From Microterricola viridarii (GTDB lineage Bacteria; Actinomycetota; Actinomycetes; Actinomycetales; Microbacteriaceae), in contig NZ_CP014145.1 in assembly GCF_001542775.1 (NCBI RefSeq), positions 2,790,001-2,854,000 on the forward strand: a stretch of DNA of 64,000 nt, written 5' to 3'. The stretch's first letter is position 1. Every line of letters begins with the position of its first letter. The translations under genes were made by a program, and so were the position numbers. Positions 15,772 through 25,567 of this stretch are shown here, piece after piece. Under the pieces are notes generated by a model. It saw only the letters and a list, made by a program, of their open reading frames with translations. It did not search any database and had not been told where the DNA came from.

Positions 15772-18384
15772 CTAGAGCCGGGTCAGCCCCGTCACCCGCA
15801 CGACGGCCTCGCCGGCTTCGTCGGATGCCGCCAGGTCGACCTCGGCGGTGATGCCCCAGTCGTGGTTGCCATCGGGGTCGTCGAGGATCTGGCGCACCTT
15901 CCAGGTCGTGGCCGATTCTTCGATCATCAGAAGTCCGGCGCCGCGGGCATCCGCCCCGGTCAGGATCTCGTCGTGCTCGTCGTAGTAGGCATCGAGCGCC
16001 TCGCCCCACTCGGTCTCGCCGAAGCCGTGCTCGGCGTCGAGTTCGCCGAGGGCCACCGCGTCGTCGCGCGCCGCCAGCTGCACCCGGCGGAACAGCTCGT
16101 TGCGCACCAGCACGCGGAACGCCCGCGCATTGCTGGTGAGCCGCTTCGGGGCCGGTGGCACCACCTCGTGCTCATGCGCGGCGTGGGCCGCGGCATCCGG
16201 GTGCACCATCTCGTTCCACTCGTCGATCAGGCTGGAGTCCACCTGCCGCACCAGCTCGCCGAGCCACTCGATCAGGTCGTGCAGGTCCTCGTTCTTGAAC
16301 TCGTCTGGGATCGTCTGCCGGGCGGCCCGGTAGGCGTCGCTCAAGTAGCGCAGCACGACGCCCTCTGAACGGGCCAGCTTGTAGAAGGCGATGAACTCGC
16401 CGAACGACATCGCCCGCTCGTACATGTCGCGCACGACCGACTTGGGCGACAGCTCGAAGTCGGCGATCCACGGCTGGGCCAGCTTGTAGGTGTCGAACGC
16501 GGCCTCGAGCAGCTCGCCGAGCGGCTTCGGGTGCGTGACCTGCTCCAGCAGCTCCATCCGCTCGTCGTACTCGATGCCCTCGGACTTCATGGCGGCAACG
16601 GCCTCGCCGCGTGCGACGAACTGCTGCTGGCTGATCACCGGGCGCGGGTCGTCGAGCGTCGCCTCGAGGATCGAGAGGATGTCGAGGGCGAAGGAGGGGG
16701 AATCCGGGTCGAGCAGTTCGAACGCGGCGAGCGCGAACGGCGACAGCGGCTGGTTGAGGGCGAAGTTCGGCGGCAGGTCGACGGTGAGGCGGATCTGGAT
16801 CTCGCGCTCCCCGCTGGTCGACGATCCCCCGCTGGTTGAGCCTGGACCCTCCTGAGCTTGTCGAAGGGTCGAAACCTCCCACTGCTCAACGATGCCGGCC
16901 TGGCGCAGCGTGCGGTAGATGCCGAGCGCCCTGCGGGCGAGCACCAGCTGGTTGCGCCACGGCTCGTGGTTGTCGAAGACGAGGTCGTGCAGGTGCTGGT
17001 AGACGTCGCCGCCACGCCCGATGACGTTGATCATCATGGCACTGGTGATCTGCATCCGGGAGCTCAGCGCCTCCGGCTCGGCGTCGATCAGCTTGCGGAA
17101 GGAGGGCTCGCCCCACGAGACGAAGCCGTCCGGCGCCTTCTTGCGGATGATCTTGCGGCGCTTCTTGACGTCGTCGCCGGCCTTCTCGATGGCCTTGATG
17201 TTCTCGCTCTCGTGCTCCGGCGCCTGGGCGACGACGGTGCCGGCCGTGTCGTAGCCGGCTCGCCCGGCGCGGCCGGCGATCTGGTGGAACTCGCGCGCGG
17301 TGAGGTGCCGCATCCGCTGCCCGTCGTACTTGGTCAGCGCGGTGAGCAGCACGGTGCGGATCGGCACGTTGATGCCGACGCCGAGGGTGTCGGTGCCGCA
17401 GATGACGCGCAGCATGCCGCGCTGGGCAAGGGTCTCGACGAGGCGGCGGTACTTCGGCAGCATGCCGGCATGGTGCACGCCGATGCCGGCCCGCAACAGC
17501 CGGGAGAGGGTCTTGCCGAAGCTCGTGGTGAAGCGGAACTCGGCGATGAGCTCGGCGATCTGCTCGCGCTGCTCGCGGGTGGCGATCTTGGCGCTGGAGA
17601 GCGACTGGGCGCGCTCGAGGGCGGCCGCCTGCGAGAAGTGCACGACGTAGATCGGCGACTGGCCGGTCGTCAGAAGCTCCTCGACGGTCTCGTGGATCGG
17701 CGTCGTCTCGTAGTAGAAGTGCAGCGGCACCGGGCGCTCCACGCCGGTGACCTCGGCGGTCTCGCGGCCGGTGCGGCGGCTGAGGTCGTCGGCGATGGCG
17801 CGGGTGTCGCCGAGCGTGGCCGACATCAGCACGAACTGAACGCGTGGCAGCATGAGCAGCGGCACCTGCCAGGCCCAGCCGCGGTCGGGGTCGGCGTAGA
17901 AGTGGAACTCGTCCATCACGACCTGGTCGACCTCGGTGTCCTCGCCGTGGCGCAGCGCCTGGTTGGCGAGGATCTCGGCGGTGCAGCAGATGATCGGGGC
18001 GTCCGGGTTCACCGCGGAGTCGCCCGTCATCATGCCGACGTTCGCCGCGCCGAAGATCTCGACGAGGGCGAAGAACTTCTCGCTGACGAGTGCCTTGATC
18101 GGCGCGGTGTAGAAGCTGCGCTTGCCCGCGGCGAGCGCGGCGAAGTGGGCGCCGACGGCCACCAGCGATTTGCCGGTGCCGGTCGGGGTGCTGAGGATCA
18201 GGTTCGAGCCGGAGACGATCTCGAGCAGCGCCTCTTCCTGCGCCGGGTAGAGCGTCAGGCCGCGGTCACGAACCCAGTCCTCGAAGACGTCGAAGACGGC
18301 GTCCGGTTCGAGTGCGTCGACTTCGAAGGACCCGGATGCCGCACGCGGCAGTCGATCGAGCAGCGGGGTTGTCTCGATCGTCAT
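15772..18384 (-). CDS. Superfamily 2 DEAD/DEAH-box helicase with DUF3516
   Basis: ATP-dependent RNA helicase of the Ski2/Mtr4-like group; the DUF3516 C-terminus is typical of actinobacteria. 870 residues. Motif I STPTGTGKS (65-73), motif II DEFH (about 155-158), motif III SATL, motif IV-V region IYVVHFSQAAALERAQ and RVICGTDTLGVGINVPIRTV, and motif VI QIAGRAGRAGYD are all present. Residues about 502-526 (VSTLRQAQEGPGSTSGGSST) are low-complexity and are encoded by interspersed repeats inserted in frame. Likely role is RNA turnover or processing. It is divergent from the RNase HI gene. Confidence 0.92.
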   Translation of the reverse strand: MTIETTPLLDRLPRAASGSFEVDALEPDAVFDVFEDWVRDRGLTLYPAQEEALLEIVSGSNLILSTPTGTGKSLVAVGAHFAALAAGKRSFYTAPIKALVSEKFFALVEIFGAANVGMMTGDSAVNPDAPIICCTAEILANQALRHGEDTEVDQVVMDEFHFYADPDRGWAWQVPLLMLPRVQFVLMSATLGDTRAIADDLSRRTGRETAEVTGVERPVPLHFYYETTPIHETVEELLTTGQSPIYVVHFSQAAALERAQSLSSAKIATREQREQIAELIAEFRFTTSFGKTLSRLLRAGIGVHHAGMLPKYRRLVETLAQRGMLRVICGTDTLGVGINVPIRTVLLTALTKYDGQRMRHLTAREFHQIAGRAGRAGYDTAGTVVAQAPEHESENIKAIEKAGDDVKKRRKIIRKKAPDGFVSWGEPSFRKLIDAEPEALSSRMQITSAMMINVIGRGGDVYQHLHDLVFDNHEPWRNQLVLARRALGIYRTLRQAGIVEQWEVSTLRQAQEGPGSTSGGSSTSGEREIQIRLTVDLPPNFALNQPLSPFALAAFELLDPDSPSFALDILSILEATLDDPRPVISQQQFVARGEAVAAMKSEGIEYDERMELLEQVTHPKPLGELLEAAFDTYKLAQPWIADFELSPKSVVRDMYERAMSFGEFIAFYKLARSEGVVLRYLSDAYRAARQTIPDEFKNEDLHDLIEWLGELVRQVDSSLIDEWNEMVHPDAAAHAAHEHEVVPPAPKRLTSNARAFRVLVRNELFRRVQLAARDDAVALGELDAEHGFGETEWGEALDAYYDEHDEILTGADARGAGLLMIEESATTWKVRQILDDPDGNHDWGITAEVDLAASDEAGEAVVRVTGLTRL
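16808..16880. repeat. Interspersed repeats inside the DUF3516 helicase gene
   Basis: CCGCTGGTCGAC, CCGCTGGTTGAGCCTGGACC and GAGCTTGTCGAAGGGTCGAA occur in tandem, i.e. degenerate element A/B copies. They are read in frame as a roughly 25-residue Gly/Ser/Thr/Gln-rich insert. Confidence 0.75.
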
Positions 18385-18410
18385 GGGTTCAAGTCTAGGC
18401 GGGAGGCCCT

Positions 18411-18432
18411 GCCGGTTGAGCCTGTCGAAACC
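18411..18432. repeat. Element A copy in helicase/RNase HI divergent gap
   Basis: CCGGTTGAGCCTGTCGAAAC, a single element A arm within the 75-bp region between the divergent starts of the helicase and the RNase HI gene. Confidence 0.8.
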
Positions 18433-18459
18433 CCTGTCAGGCAGTGGAAGACTGTCTCC

Positions 18460-19173
18460 ATGACGATTATCGCCTCGGCCGACGGTTCAGCACTTGGAAA
18501 CCCCGGTCCGGCCGGCTGGGCCTGGTACGTCGACGACGACTGCTGGGCGGCCGGCGGCTGGCCGCACGCCACCAACAACCAGGGCGAGCTGACCGCGGTG
18601 CTCGAGCTGTTCCGTGCCACGGCACACCTCGACGAGGATCTGCACGTGCTCTGCGACAGCCAGTACGTGATCAACTCGATCACCAAGTGGATGCCGGGCT
18701 GGAAGAAGAAGGGCTGGCGCAAGGCCGACGGCAAGCCGGTGATGAACCTGGAGATCCTGCAGGAGCTCGACGCCGCACTGGCCGGCCGCCGCTACCGCTT
18801 CGAGTGGGTCAAGGGCCATGCCAACCACCCGATGAACGAGGCGGCGGATGCCCGGGCGCGCGCCGTGTCCGAGGCGTTCCAGAACCGCTCCCCCATCCCC
18901 ACCGGCCCGGGCTGGACCCGCGGCGGCGCCCCGGCGGCAGCGGCCCCGGTCGCGGCAGCGCCCGTGACCCGCGCCCCCGCGGCATCCGCCCCGGCCACCA
19001 TGCAGCCCGACCTGTTCGACTTCGACGACCTCACCGACGAGGCCGAGGGCGCTGAGGAGGCCGGCTGGCAGCAGATCAGCCTGACGCTGAGCGTCGACGA
19101 GCACGCACGACTGCTCGGCCGGGCCCGCGACCACGGTGTCAGCCCGGAGGAGTTCCTGCGCAGCCTGATCTAG
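18460..19173 (+). CDS. rnhA: Ribonuclease HI with C-terminal extension
   Basis: Degrades RNA in RNA-DNA hybrids. 237 residues. The catalytic carboxylates are visible: Asp8 (SADGS), Glu43 (NNQGELTA), Asp66 (LCDSQYV) and Asp130 (NEAADARAR), with the basic protrusion WMPGWKKKGWRKADGKP. After about residue 145 comes an Ala/Pro-rich linker and a C-terminal segment (about 200-237, SLTLSVDEHARLLGRARDHG) predicted helical, reminiscent of small DNA-binding or ribbon-helix-helix sequences. The upstream-extended frame is an antisense shadow of the helicase; the ATG at 18460 matches the family start. Confidence 0.92.
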   Translation: MTIIASADGSALGNPGPAGWAWYVDDDCWAAGGWPHATNNQGELTAVLELFRATAHLDEDLHVLCDSQYVINSITKWMPGWKKKGWRKADGKPVMNLEILQELDAALAGRRYRFEWVKGHANHPMNEAADARARAVSEAFQNRSPIPTGPGWTRGGAPAAAAPVAAAPVTRAPAASAPATMQPDLFDFDDLTDEAEGAEEAGWQQISLTLSVDEHARLLGRARDHGVSPEEFLRSLI

Positions 19174-19186
19174 CGCCGACCTACGA

Positions 19187-19864
19187 TCAGGCGGGCAGCG
19201 CCTGCGTCTGCCCGCGCTGCACCTTCACCCAGGTGAAGAAGCCCCAGAGGGTGAAGGCACCGTAGAAGATGAACAGGATCGCCGAGGCGTAGTACCCCGC
19301 GCTCAGCAGGAGCGGAACGCCGACGATGTCGACTGCTACCCAGATCAACCAGAACTCTGTCCAGCCCTTGGCCATGCCCCACGTGGCCAGCAGCGAGCCG
19401 ACGAAGATCCAAGCGTCGGCCCAGACCGGCTCGAAGGAACCCAGCGCGGTGAAGATGGGGGTGAGGATCGCCGTGCCGACCACCATCGCCACGACGAGCG
19501 CGACCCGGATGCGCGCCCCAGCCCAGCGCGGCTGCACGGCCACGCTCATGCCGGTGGCGACGTCGACGCGGCGGCGGGTCTGCGACCAGCGCACCCAGCC
19601 GTAGACGGACACGGCGATGAACATGATCTGCCGGCTGGCCTGGCCCAGCAGGTTGACGGGGTTCGGTGTGCCGAAGACCGCGCCGAGGAACACCGTGAAC
19701 AGCAACGCATTGCCGACGATTCCCACCGGCCAGGCCCAGATCTTGCGGCGCATGCCGCCGATTGCGCTGGCGATGCCGAAACCGTTGCCGATCACCTCGC
19801 GCCAGAGGATGGTCTGGTCGCCGATGACGAGCTGGGCGTCAAAGAGCCATTCGAGCACGTTCAT
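19187..19864 (-). CDS. pnuC: Nicotinamide mononucleotide/riboside transporter PnuC
   Basis: Integral membrane facilitator for NAD precursors, 225 residues, about seven helices. Typical features are the N-terminal EVIGNGFGIASAIGGMRRKIWAWPVGIVGN, the YGWVRW motif and GWTEFWLIWVAVDIVGVPLLL, plus the final FTLWGFFTWVK. It starts 5 nt after the DUF3054 gene, so the two are probably cotranscribed. No NAD-salvage kinase lies nearby. Confidence 0.9.
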   Translation of the reverse strand: MNVLEWLFDAQLVIGDQTILWREVIGNGFGIASAIGGMRRKIWAWPVGIVGNALLFTVFLGAVFGTPNPVNLLGQASRQIMFIAVSVYGWVRWSQTRRRVDVATGMSVAVQPRWAGARIRVALVVAMVVGTAILTPIFTALGSFEPVWADAWIFVGSLLATWGMAKGWTEFWLIWVAVDIVGVPLLLSAGYYASAILFIFYGAFTLWGFFTWVKVQRGQTQALPA

Positions 19865-19869
19865 GCGGT

Positions 19870-20367
19870 TTAGAGCCCGGGGGTGCGGCGATTCGGGTCC
19901 GGCCGGTTCAGCTCGGCTTTCGCCTTCGCCTGTGCGGCGGCGTTCACGACGGCGGCCTCCTCCGCGGCAAGCTTCTTGTCCCGGCGCTTCTGCAGGATCC
20001 GCTCGATCCAGACGCCGAGCAGTCGCCAGCCGATGAGGAACGCGCCGAGCGTCAGCGTCGCCACGATCACGAACGCGATGTCGGTGCCCTGCCCAGAGAT
20101 GGCGCGCAGCGCCATGCCGCCGGCCACCGTGACCAGCCAGATGAGCACACCCGTCGGCCAGATCCGATCCGGCGAGCGCCAGGCCCGCGTCACGAGCCAG
20201 CCGAGCAGCAGCGCGGCGAAGAACGGCCAGGCCGTCTGCCAGGTTCCGGCGATGTCGAAGGTCTCGTCGTGGCTGCGCCGCCCGATCAGCACGAATGCGA
20301 ACACCAGGATCAGGTCGATCAGCAGGTCGGGGAACACCTGGGGGCGTGCGGAACGAGGCTCAGACAT
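19870..20367 (-). CDS. DUF3054 membrane protein
   Basis: Small membrane protein of unknown function, 165 residues, with about four hydrophobic helices. It begins PDLLIDLILVFAFVLIGRRS and contains GWLVTRAWRSPDRIWPTGV, both typical of DUF3054, and ends in a charged Ala/Lys-rich tail (about 125-165). The ATG at 20367 has GGAG close upstream. Cotranscribed with pnuC by spacing. Confidence 0.8.
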   Translation of the reverse strand: MSEPRSARPQVFPDLLIDLILVFAFVLIGRRSHDETFDIAGTWQTAWPFFAALLLGWLVTRAWRSPDRIWPTGVLIWLVTVAGGMALRAISGQGTDIAFVIVATLTLGAFLIGWRLLGVWIERILQKRRDKKLAAEEAAVVNAAAQAKAKAELNRPDPNRRTPGL

Positions 20368-20578
20368 TACTCCAGTGTATTTCGTGCCGGTCGGATGCCG
20401 CTGGGTGCCGCCCGCGCCGGCCCGTTCTTCATTACGCCACAAGGCGGTCCAGACCCGCGCGAAACCGGGGCGAACTCTGCTCGTCATCTGCAGGACATCC
20501 AGAGCCCCTACGCTCATGTCAGAAGTGATGCACTGTGGCGGCCGACCGGCCGCCAGAGCCGACCTGGGGAGGACGTCG

Positions 20579-20965
20579 ATGAGCGAGCGGGGATACAAGA
20601 TCGAGCATGAAGTGGCCGCAGAGCCGGAGTCGCCCGCGCTGCACGCGCTGCGCCAGCAGGCCCTGTCCGAGATCGCGCAGGACATCGAGCTGCACAGCGC
20701 CCTCGGTGAGGAACCGCTGCTCTTCCTGCCGGCCCTCCCGACCCTCGACGAGCAGGTCGTGCTCGACCAGTACCGCGAGCGCAGCACGCTGCCTGAGCTG
20801 GCCGCGGCACGAGCCCGCGCCTATCACCCTGCAGCCCGGCCGGGTGCGGCCGAGGAGTATGAGTTCGGTGTTCTGCGGGCGATCGCGCTGGAATACCCGG
20901 CGCTGAGCGCGGCGGCGTGGCGATTGATCGACCGGGCGCCCCGCCTGCTCGGCCGCGCCGGCTAG
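20579..20965 (+). CDS. Hypothetical protein, 128 residues
   Basis: No recognised domain. The start is supported by GGGGAGGA 6-8 nt upstream. The protein is soluble, Glu/Ala/Leu-rich and predicted mostly helical (about 20-45 and 70-125), with a Leu/Pro segment EEPLLFLPALPTLDEQVVLD in the middle. It is divergent from the DUF3054 gene, 211 bp away, and convergent with the DUF255 gene. Coding is supported by the ribosome site and GC-rich third positions. Confidence 0.6.
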   Translation: MSERGYKIEHEVAAEPESPALHALRQQALSEIAQDIELHSALGEEPLLFLPALPTLDEQVVLDQYRERSTLPELAAARARAYHPAARPGAAEEYEFGVLRAIALEYPALSAAAWRLIDRAPRLLGRAG

Positions 20966-21065
20966 CCCGCGCCTGCTAGCCCGCGCTTTTCGCGATGTGC
21001 GGGAACTGCCCAGGTACGACCACGCATCTGAGCGGCTCAGTCTTGTGGGACAACGCGTTCGGCGG

Positions 21066-23027
21066 CTAGCGGCCAGAGCGCCCGCCGTCCCGGTCATCCC
21101 CGACGGCGGGGCCAACCGCCAGCAACGCGGCGAGTTCGGAGGCGTCTGTCACGGGCAGGCGGCAGACGAACTGCTCGCAGAGGTAGCTCGTCGCCCGGCC
21201 GCCCTGGGCCCGCCGGCCGGCGAAGAGCTCGAAGCCGGCCGCGGCGAACGCCTCCGCCTGCGGTTCACTGAGAGTGATGCTCAGCGAGACGGATGCCGCG
21301 CCCCGCCGCGCCTCGACGAGCAGCCGCTCGGCGTCTGCGGTCACGGCCGGAGCAGCGCCAGCCACGGTAACCACATTGACCAGTTGCACCACGGGGCGCC
21401 GCAACCGCTCCGCCACCGTCAGCAGACCGCCGTAGCCGAGCGGGCGCTCCGGGGCGTGCGGCCCGACGAGCGAAACCGCGGCCTCGGCCGCCTCCCGGTA
21501 GCGCCGGTCCCCGCTCAGCAGCGAAAGATCGAAGGCGGCTGATGCCAGCGCGCTGAGGCCCGACGGGTATGCGCCCTCCGAGGCATCCAACTTGAGCGCC
21601 ATTCCCTGCGCGGCGAGCACGTCCTCCGCGCCGCCCGGTACGGCGAACGGCAGGCCGCTCGGCCCGGCCTCTGCCAGACAGGCATCGACGAGTTCACGTG
21701 CGAGGACCGCATAGCGGGCCTCCCCGCTGGCACCGGCCAGGGCTAGCAGGCCGCCGGCCAGCATGCCGTAGTCCTCGAGCGTGGCCGGGGCGGCAGAGAC
21801 GCGGTCGCCCCGCGAGGCCCGCAGCAGAATCCGCGGATCGCTGTCCTCCGGTCGGCGCAGGTGCAGCCGGATCAGCGCCTCGGCGGCGTCGCGCGCGCCG
21901 TCGACCCACTCGGGCCGCTGCAGCGCGGCGCCGGCCCGCGCCAGCGCTGCAATGGCGAGTCCATTCCATCCGCTCAGCACCTTCTCGTCGAGCGCCGGCG
22001 GCACGACCTCTGCCCGCGACTCCTCGTCCAGCGCGTAGTAGCCGCCCTCGCTGCGCCGGCCGTCGAGCATGCTCTCCGAGTCCTGCGCGCTGGCGAAGGC
22101 CCCGCCCGGCAGTCGCAGCACGTCGAGCAGGAACCCGGCCAATGCCGCGCTCAGCGTCTGTGCCCAGTGTGCGCCCTGGTCGTTCTGGGCGGCGCGCACC
22201 GCGGCGTCCAGCAGCAGGGCGTTGTCGTAGAGCATCCGCTCATAGTGCGGGTCGCCCCAGTCGCGCCGGGTCGCGTAGCGGAAGAAGCCGCCCTCGACCG
22301 GGTCGCGCAGCGGGGAGGCCCCCATCAACTTGAGCGTGCGTGCGCCGAGCTCGGCGCCGTCGGCGCGCTCCAGCAGGAAGCCGAGGGCTGGGGCGACCGG
22401 GAACTTCGGCTCGGCGAAGTGCGGCGGCGCGCCGAAGCCGCCGTAGACGGGGTCTTCGAGCGCCGCCAGCGCGGCGACCGCCCGCGCCAGATCGGCCTCG
22501 GTGGGCAGCCACCGGGTGGGGCTTGGGCCGGCCGCGGCCAGTGCCTCTGCCACGGCCTCCGCGGTCGCGTCCACCGCGTCGCGGCGGCTTGTCCAGGCAT
22601 CCGACACCGCGTTCAGCACATCGCGGAAGCCGGGCAGCCCGCCGGCCGCCACCGGTGGGAAGTAGCTGCCGGCGAAGAAGGGGTGACCGCCAGGGGTGGC
22701 AAAAACGGTGAGCGGCCAGCCGAGGTTGCGGGTGAACGCCCCGGCCGCTGCCATGTAGCTGGCATCGACGTCCGGGTGCTCCTCCCTGTCCACCTTGATC
22801 GCGACGAACTGGGCGTTCAGCTGGGCGGCGGTCGCCGGATCGCTGAAGCTCTCCCTGGCCATCACGTGGCACCAGTGGCAACTGGAGTAGCCGATCGAGA
22901 CCAGCACGGGCACGTCGCGGCGGGCGGCCTCGGCGAAGGCGTCGGCGCCCCACGGCCACCAGTCGACGGGGTTGTCGGCGTGGGAGCGGAGGTAGGGGCT
23001 GATCGCACCGGCCAGTCGGTTCGCCAT
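21066..23027 (-). CDS. DUF255 thioredoxin-like protein (YyaL / SPATA20 type)
   Basis: 653 residues, full length for the family. The N-terminal thioredoxin-like domain (about 1-165) has [20 protein letters not shown] and redox motif CHWC at Cys50/Cys53 ([14 protein letters not shown]); the rest is an alpha/alpha six-barrel like that of N-acylglucosamine 2-epimerases. Biochemical role is not established. It lies 29 nt downstream of the racemase on the same strand and may be the distal gene of the amino-acid operon. Confidence 0.9.
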   Translation of the reverse strand: MANRLAGAISPYLRSHADNPVDWWPWGADAFAEAARRDVPVLVSIGYSSCHWCHVMARESFSDPATAAQLNAQFVAIKVDREEHPDVDASYMAAAGAFTRNLGWPLTVFATPGGHPFFAGSYFPPVAAGGLPGFRDVLNAVSDAWTSRRDAVDATAEAVAEALAAAGPSPTRWLPTEADLARAVAALAALEDPVYGGFGAPPHFAEPKFPVAPALGFLLERADGAELGARTLKLMGASPLRDPVEGGFFRYATRRDWGDPHYERMLYDNALLLDAAVRAAQNDQGAHWAQTLSAALAGFLLDVLRLPGGAFASAQDSESMLDGRRSEGGYYALDEESRAEVVPPALDEKVLSGWNGLAIAALARAGAALQRPEWVDGARDAAEALIRLHLRRPEDSDPRILLRASRGDRVSAAPATLEDYGMLAGGLLALAGASGEARYAVLARELVDACLAEAGPSGLPFAVPGGAEDVLAAQGMALKLDASEGAYPSGLSALASAAFDLSLLSGDRRYREAAEAAVSLVGPHAPERPLGYGGLLTVAERLRRPVVQLVNVVTVAGAAPAVTADAERLLVEARRGAASVSLSITLSEPQAEAFAAAGFELFAGRRAQGGRATSYLCEQFVCRLPVTDASELAALLAVGPAVGDDRDGGRSGR

Positions 23028-23056
23028 GCCCTCAGCCTAGGCCGCGTGCGGTGCGG

Positions 23057-23815
23057 TCACACCCCGTGCCGCACGACCCGCACGACCGCCTCGGCCAGGG
23101 CCAGCGTCGGATCAACGACCGGCACGGTGAGCTCAACACCCTCGAGGGCGATCGGCAGCTCGGTGCACCCCGCGATCACCAGTTCGGCGCCCGCCTGCAC
23201 GAGCTCTCCCGCCGCCTCGGTAACCAGCGCACGCGTCTGCGCATCGATGACGCCGGCCTTCACCCGGGCGATGCCCGCCATCACCCGGAATTCCTGGGCA
23301 TCGGCCGTCGGCACCACCGGTATGAGGCCGTGCCGGCGCAACGCCTCGTCGTAGAGCAGACTCGCCTGCGTCCCGGTGGTGGAGAGCAGCCCGACGTGCA
23401 AGGCGTTCGGATGCCGCGCGCGGATGCCGAGCACCGTCTCCTCGATCATGTGCACGAAGGGCAGGCCGACCGCGCTGGCGATTCGCGGGATGAACGCGTG
23501 CGCGGTGTTGCAGGGCACCGCGATCACCGAGGCCCCGCCCGCGCGCAATCGCAAGGCCCCCGCCAGAAGCAGCGGGGTCGGGTCGACGCCGCCGTGGAGC
23601 AGTGCCCCGGTGCGGTCGGGGATCGTCGGGTCCGACCAGATCAGCGTGCGCAGGTGCTCCTGGTCTGTGCGGGCCGGGGTGGCACGCACCAGTTTCGCGT
23701 AGAAGTCGGCCGTTGCCGCCGGCCCCATTCCGCCCAGGATGCCGACGATCCGCCCGGGCTCGTTGACGGCCGGGATGTCGACGGCCTGGTCGACATCCCG
23801 GATTCTGTTGGCCAT
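23057..23815 (-). CDS. Aspartate/glutamate racemase family protein
   Basis: Cofactor-independent amino-acid racemase, 252 residues. Begins with [19 protein letters not shown]; the two catalytic cysteines are Cys102 (VPCNTAHAF) and Cys217 (IAGCTELPI), as in aspartate racemases. It starts 5 nt after the ATPase gene of an amino-acid importer, so it probably interconverts the stereoisomers of the imported amino acid. A broad-specificity or hydantoin-racemase-like role is possible. Confidence 0.9.
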   Translation of the reverse strand: MANRIRDVDQAVDIPAVNEPGRIVGILGGMGPAATADFYAKLVRATPARTDQEHLRTLIWSDPTIPDRTGALLHGGVDPTPLLLAGALRLRAGGASVIAVPCNTAHAFIPRIASAVGLPFVHMIEETVLGIRARHPNALHVGLLSTTGTQASLLYDEALRRHGLIPVVPTADAQEFRVMAGIARVKAGVIDAQTRALVTEAAGELVQAGAELVIAGCTELPIALEGVELTVPVVDPTLALAEAVVRVVRHGV

Positions 23816-23820
23816 GAGGC

Positions 23821-24585
23821 TCAGAGAACCTTGTCGAGGAATGCGCGCGTGCGCGGGGACGAGGCGTCGGAGAGCACGCGGTCCGGCGCCCCGGATTCGA
23901 TGATCGTGCCCGCGTCGAAGAAGCTCAATGTGTCGCCCACCTCGCGGGCGAAGCCGATCTCGTGCGTCACGACGACCATGGTCATGCCGCCGAGCGCGAG
24001 CGCCTTCATCGACTCGAGCACCTCTTCCACTAGCTCGGGGTCGAGCGCGCTGGTCGGCTCATCGAACAACATCAGCGTCGGGTCCATGGCGAGCGCCCGC
24101 GCAATGGCGACCCGCTGCTGCTGGCCACCGGAGAGCTGGTGCGGGCGCTTGGCGGCGTGAGCGGCGAGGCCCACGCGGTCCAGCTCCTCCAGGGCACGGC
24201 GGCGGGCGGCGACCTTGTCCATCTTGGCGACGTTGACCAGGCTCGTGGCCACATTCTCTGCCGCGTCGAGGTGCGCGTACAGGTTGAAGCGTTGGAAGAC
24301 CATGCCGATGCCGGCACGGAACTTCGCGAAGTCGCGGTCGCGCCAGGGGCGGTAGCTGCCGCCTTCCAGGCTGTATCCGACCTGGCTCCCCGCCACTTCG
24401 AGCCCGCCGGCATCCGCCGTCTCCAGCGCATTGATGCAGCGCAAGAAGGTCGACTTGCCCGAGCCGGATGGGCCGATGATGCAGCTCACCTCACCGGCCC
24501 GCACCTCGAAGTCGACGCCGTTGAGCACCTTGTTGTGGCCGAAGCTCTTGGTCACGCCGGTCGCCCGGACGAGTGGTTCGGTCAT
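23821..24585 (-). CDS. Polar amino-acid ABC importer 1, ATP-binding subunit
   Basis: GlnQ/ArtP-type ATPase, 254 residues. Walker [19 protein letters not shown], signature [20 protein letters not shown], Walker [15 protein letters not shown], and H-loop [14 protein letters not shown] are characteristic of the polar amino-acid class. The start at 24585 overlaps the permease stop (ATGA), so the pair is coupled. It contains a short insert after the Q-loop region ([20 protein letters not shown]) between Walker A and signature. Confidence 0.92.
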   Translation of the reverse strand: MTEPLVRATGVTKSFGHNKVLNGVDFEVRAGEVSCIIGPSGSGKSTFLRCINALETADAGGLEVAGSQVGYSLEGGSYRPWRDRDFAKFRAGIGMVFQRFNLYAHLDAAENVATSLVNVAKMDKVAARRRALEELDRVGLAAHAAKRPHQLSGGQQQRVAIARALAMDPTLMLFDEPTSALDPELVEEVLESMKALALGGMTMVVVTHEIGFAREVGDTLSFFDAGTIIESGAPDRVLSDASSPRTRAFLDKVL

Positions 24586-25559
24586 CGGGTCGTCACCTTC
24601 TCTGAGATGGTTGCAATGGCCTCTGTCGACGTCTGCGCCTGCTGACCGTTCCGCAGGAACTTCTGCACGAACCCTGGCCCGCGCACGAGGCGCACCGCAT
24701 CGGATCCGAATCGCCGCTCCAGTTTGGACTGGAAGAACGTTGCGATGGCGGTGAGCAGCATGTACCAGAGGCTCGCCACGATCAGCAGCTCGATGATCAG
24801 GTTGTTCTGCTTGTAGATCTGGCTCGCGTTGGTCATCAGGTCGCTGCCGGCGACGACGACGACGAGTGATGTGGTCTTGAGCATCGAGATGAACTCGTTG
24901 CCGGTCGGCGGGATGATGATGCGCAAGGCCTGCGGCAGCACGATGATGCGCATGGTCTGCATGTGCGTCATGCCGCCGGCCAGGGCGGCCTCGGTCTGGC
25001 CGCGGTCGACGGCCTGGATGCCGGCGCGCACCGTCTCGGCGAAGTACGCCGCCAGGTTCAGCCCGAGGCCGAGCAGCGCCGCCATGAAGCTTGTCATCAC
25101 TTGGTTGGTGTCCCACTGCACGCCGATCTGGGTGAAGGGGATCTGCAGGGTGAGGTACGGGAACAAGAACGCGAGGTTGTACCAAAAGATGAGCTGCACC
25201 AGCACCGGCGTGCCGCGGAAGAACCAGATGTACCCGGCGGCAATCCACTGCAGCACGGGGTTCGTCGCGAGTTTCATCACCGCGAGCACGACTCCGAGGC
25301 TGAGCCCGATCACCGTCGCCAGGATGCTCATCCAGATCGTGACAACGACTCCGTCGAGAATGCGCGGGGAGAACAGGTAGTCAAAGACCCGGTTCCAGCG
25401 GATGTTCTCGTTGAAGATGATGGCGGTGGCGAGCCAGACGACGACCAGTACCGCGAGGGTACCGACGATCCAGCGGCCAACGTGCCACCGTGGGGTGATG
25501 GGGGTCTCAGAGCCGTCCGCGCCGAGAATCGGTGCGGTACGCCGGTGTGATGCAGTCAT
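24582..25559 (-). CDS. Polar amino-acid ABC importer 1, permease
   Basis: His/Glu/Gln/Arg-opine-type permease, 325 residues. A cytoplasmic N-terminal tail of about 30 residues precedes five or more helices. The EAA-type loop is recognisable at [20 protein letters not shown], and [20 protein letters not shown] is a family signature. The ATG at 25559 is preceded by GGAG. It starts 8 nt after the binding protein ends. Confidence 0.92.
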   Translation of the reverse strand: MTASHRRTAPILGADGSETPITPRWHVGRWIVGTLAVLVVVWLATAIIFNENIRWNRVFDYLFSPRILDGVVVTIWMSILATVIGLSLGVVLAVMKLATNPVLQWIAAGYIWFFRGTPVLVQLIFWYNLAFLFPYLTLQIPFTQIGVQWDTNQVMTSFMAALLGLGLNLAAYFAETVRAGIQAVDRGQTEAALAGGMTHMQTMRIIVLPQALRIIIPPTGNEFISMLKTTSLVVVVAGSDLMTNASQIYKQNNLIIELLIVASLWYMLLTAIATFFQSKLERRFGSDAVRLVRGPGFVQKFLRNGQQAQTSTEAIATISEKVTTR

Positions 25560-25567
25560 CCGTTCTC

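Noticed and set aside
16858..18459. Very long plus-strand open frame running into RNase HI
   Set aside because: It is the antisense shadow of the GC-rich helicase gene; RNase HI family alignment starts at 18460.
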